Assembly (NCBI GenBank): GCA_947494565.1 | Contig: CANLVG010000015.1 | Location: 1-64,000 of the forward strand | DNA: 64,000 nucleotides | Source: an uncultured Flavobacteriaceae bacterium | Lineage (GTDB): Bacteria; Bacteroidota; Bacteroidia; Flavobacteriales; Flavobacteriaceae | Direction of reading: 5' to 3' | Made by a program: the position numbers and the translations under genes | The notes under the pieces: model-generated | Databases searched by the model: none | The model's input: only the letters and a program-made list of their open reading frames with translations | What the model was told of the DNA's origin: nothing | In this document: positions 63,669-64,000 of the stretch, one piece after another | How the letters are laid out: each line of letters opens with the position of its first letter | Position numbering within the stretch: position 1 is the first letter of the stretch

Positions 63669-63989
63669 TTAAAGGTTCTTTATAAACTCCGTAAGCGCGT
63701 TCTGGCTTTTCTTGTCTTTCTTAGTCTCAAAAAGTAGCATAAGATCATAGGCTTTTTCAATTTGTGGTATGGCCTCCTCGGTAAATGCAGGACTTAAATT
63801 TCCTTGTTCCTCCCACAACTTAAGGTAACTGCCTACGAGATGTTCTTCACTGCCCAACAATTCCCACATTCTGCTTGTAATCTCGTTCTTGTTTTTTCCT
63901 TTCTCGTATATCTCCATTTTTTTAAGTTGATTTCTCAAATCTGTAATCTCGTCAGCATAATCGGAAAAGGGTTCGTCACTTTTGTCCAT
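63669..63989 (-). CDS. Small helical protein, first visible gene of the CHAT operon
   Basis: A 106-residue acidic helical protein from ATG 63989: FSDYADEITDLRNQLKKMEI suggests a short coiled coil and IPQIEKAYDLMLLFETKKDK a second helix. Small helical adaptor domains often couple CHAT or caspase-like proteins to sensors in bacterial conflict systems; that link is inferred from position. The operon may start further right, outside the window. Confidence 0.6.
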   Translation of the reverse strand: MDKSDEPFSDYADEITDLRNQLKKMEIYEKGKNKNEITSRMWELLGSEEHLVGSYLKLWEEQGNLSPAFTEEAIPQIEKAYDLMLLFETKKDKKSQNALTEFIKNL

Positions 63990-64000
63990 TAAACTTAGAG

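Overview
The window looks like chromosomal DNA of a marine-type member of the Flavobacteriaceae (Bacteroidota). The grounds are: a tmRNA whose tag reads GDNNYALAA, A-rich start regions without clear Shine-Dalgarno sites, many families typical of that group (DUF1801, Sb-PDE-like PHP phosphodiesterase, DUF4173, DUF1361, DUF2809, PF13601-type winged helix), and a TAnnTTTG-like -7 element. Species cannot be named from sequence alone.

Region 1 (1-9.09 kb) is ordinary chromosome. It holds a DUF1801 gene, a secreted PHP phosphodiesterase, a run of small membrane-protein genes with a winged-helix regulator and two matching palindromic operator candidates, a lysine/alanine-dehydrogenase-like oxidoreductase, a candidate Flavo-1-like RNA and ssrA (tmRNA). 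Its intergenic gaps carry at least nine arrays of degenerate 7-bp tandem repeats, which I do not see to the right of ssrA.

Region 2 (9.07-25.3 kb) is a visibly more A+T-rich island next to the tmRNA 3' end. A decayed copy of that end lies at 9229-9246 and another at 25276-25295, and a ~50-bp direct repeat lies at 10020 and 25201. Cargo: a decayed PLD/zinc-ribbon gene; two SPPY-type DNA methyltransferases arranged tail to tail around TPR and membrane proteins; an operon of two surface proteins, a 74-aa Cys-tailed peptide and a trypsin-like protease fused to a DNA/RNA non-specific nuclease; and three large unknown genes. No integrase is visible. It reads as a defence/conflict island.

Region 3 (25.6-52.0 kb) is a near-complete extracellular contractile injection system (eCIS, PVC/AFP/MAC relatives). 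A stand-alone LytTR regulator precedes the operon, and a candidate LytTR site (two 9-mers, 12-bp spacer) lies in front of the first gene. Order: unknown small gene, cap (DUF4255), possible cap adaptor, one sheath, two tubes, a 58-aa DUF5908-like protein, LysM tube protein, VgrG-like spike, PAAR tip, gp25, two large baseplate proteins, a 1192-aa protein with a transmembrane-like segment, tape measure, a 1769-aa cargo candidate (DUF4157 + CHAP-like + C-terminal nuclease) and the AAA+ ATPase. A shorter variant of the island repeat sits just after the operon at 52131.

Region 4 (52.1-57.2 kb) holds DUF427 and DUF2188 genes, two adjacent genes each broken by one in-frame stop (an M15 peptidase and an unknown), a C11 tract upstream of a Bor-like lipoprotein, and a secreted-type FAD oxidase.

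Region 5 (57.3-64.0 kb, minus strand) is a four-gene operon: two small helical proteins, a macro-like protein, and a 1770-aa protein combining two lipase-like alpha/beta hydrolases, a segment resembling its macro-like neighbour, and a CHAT caspase-like protease with the His/Cys dyad intact. It is a strong candidate for an undescribed protease/lipase conflict or cell-death system. The operon may continue beyond the right edge.
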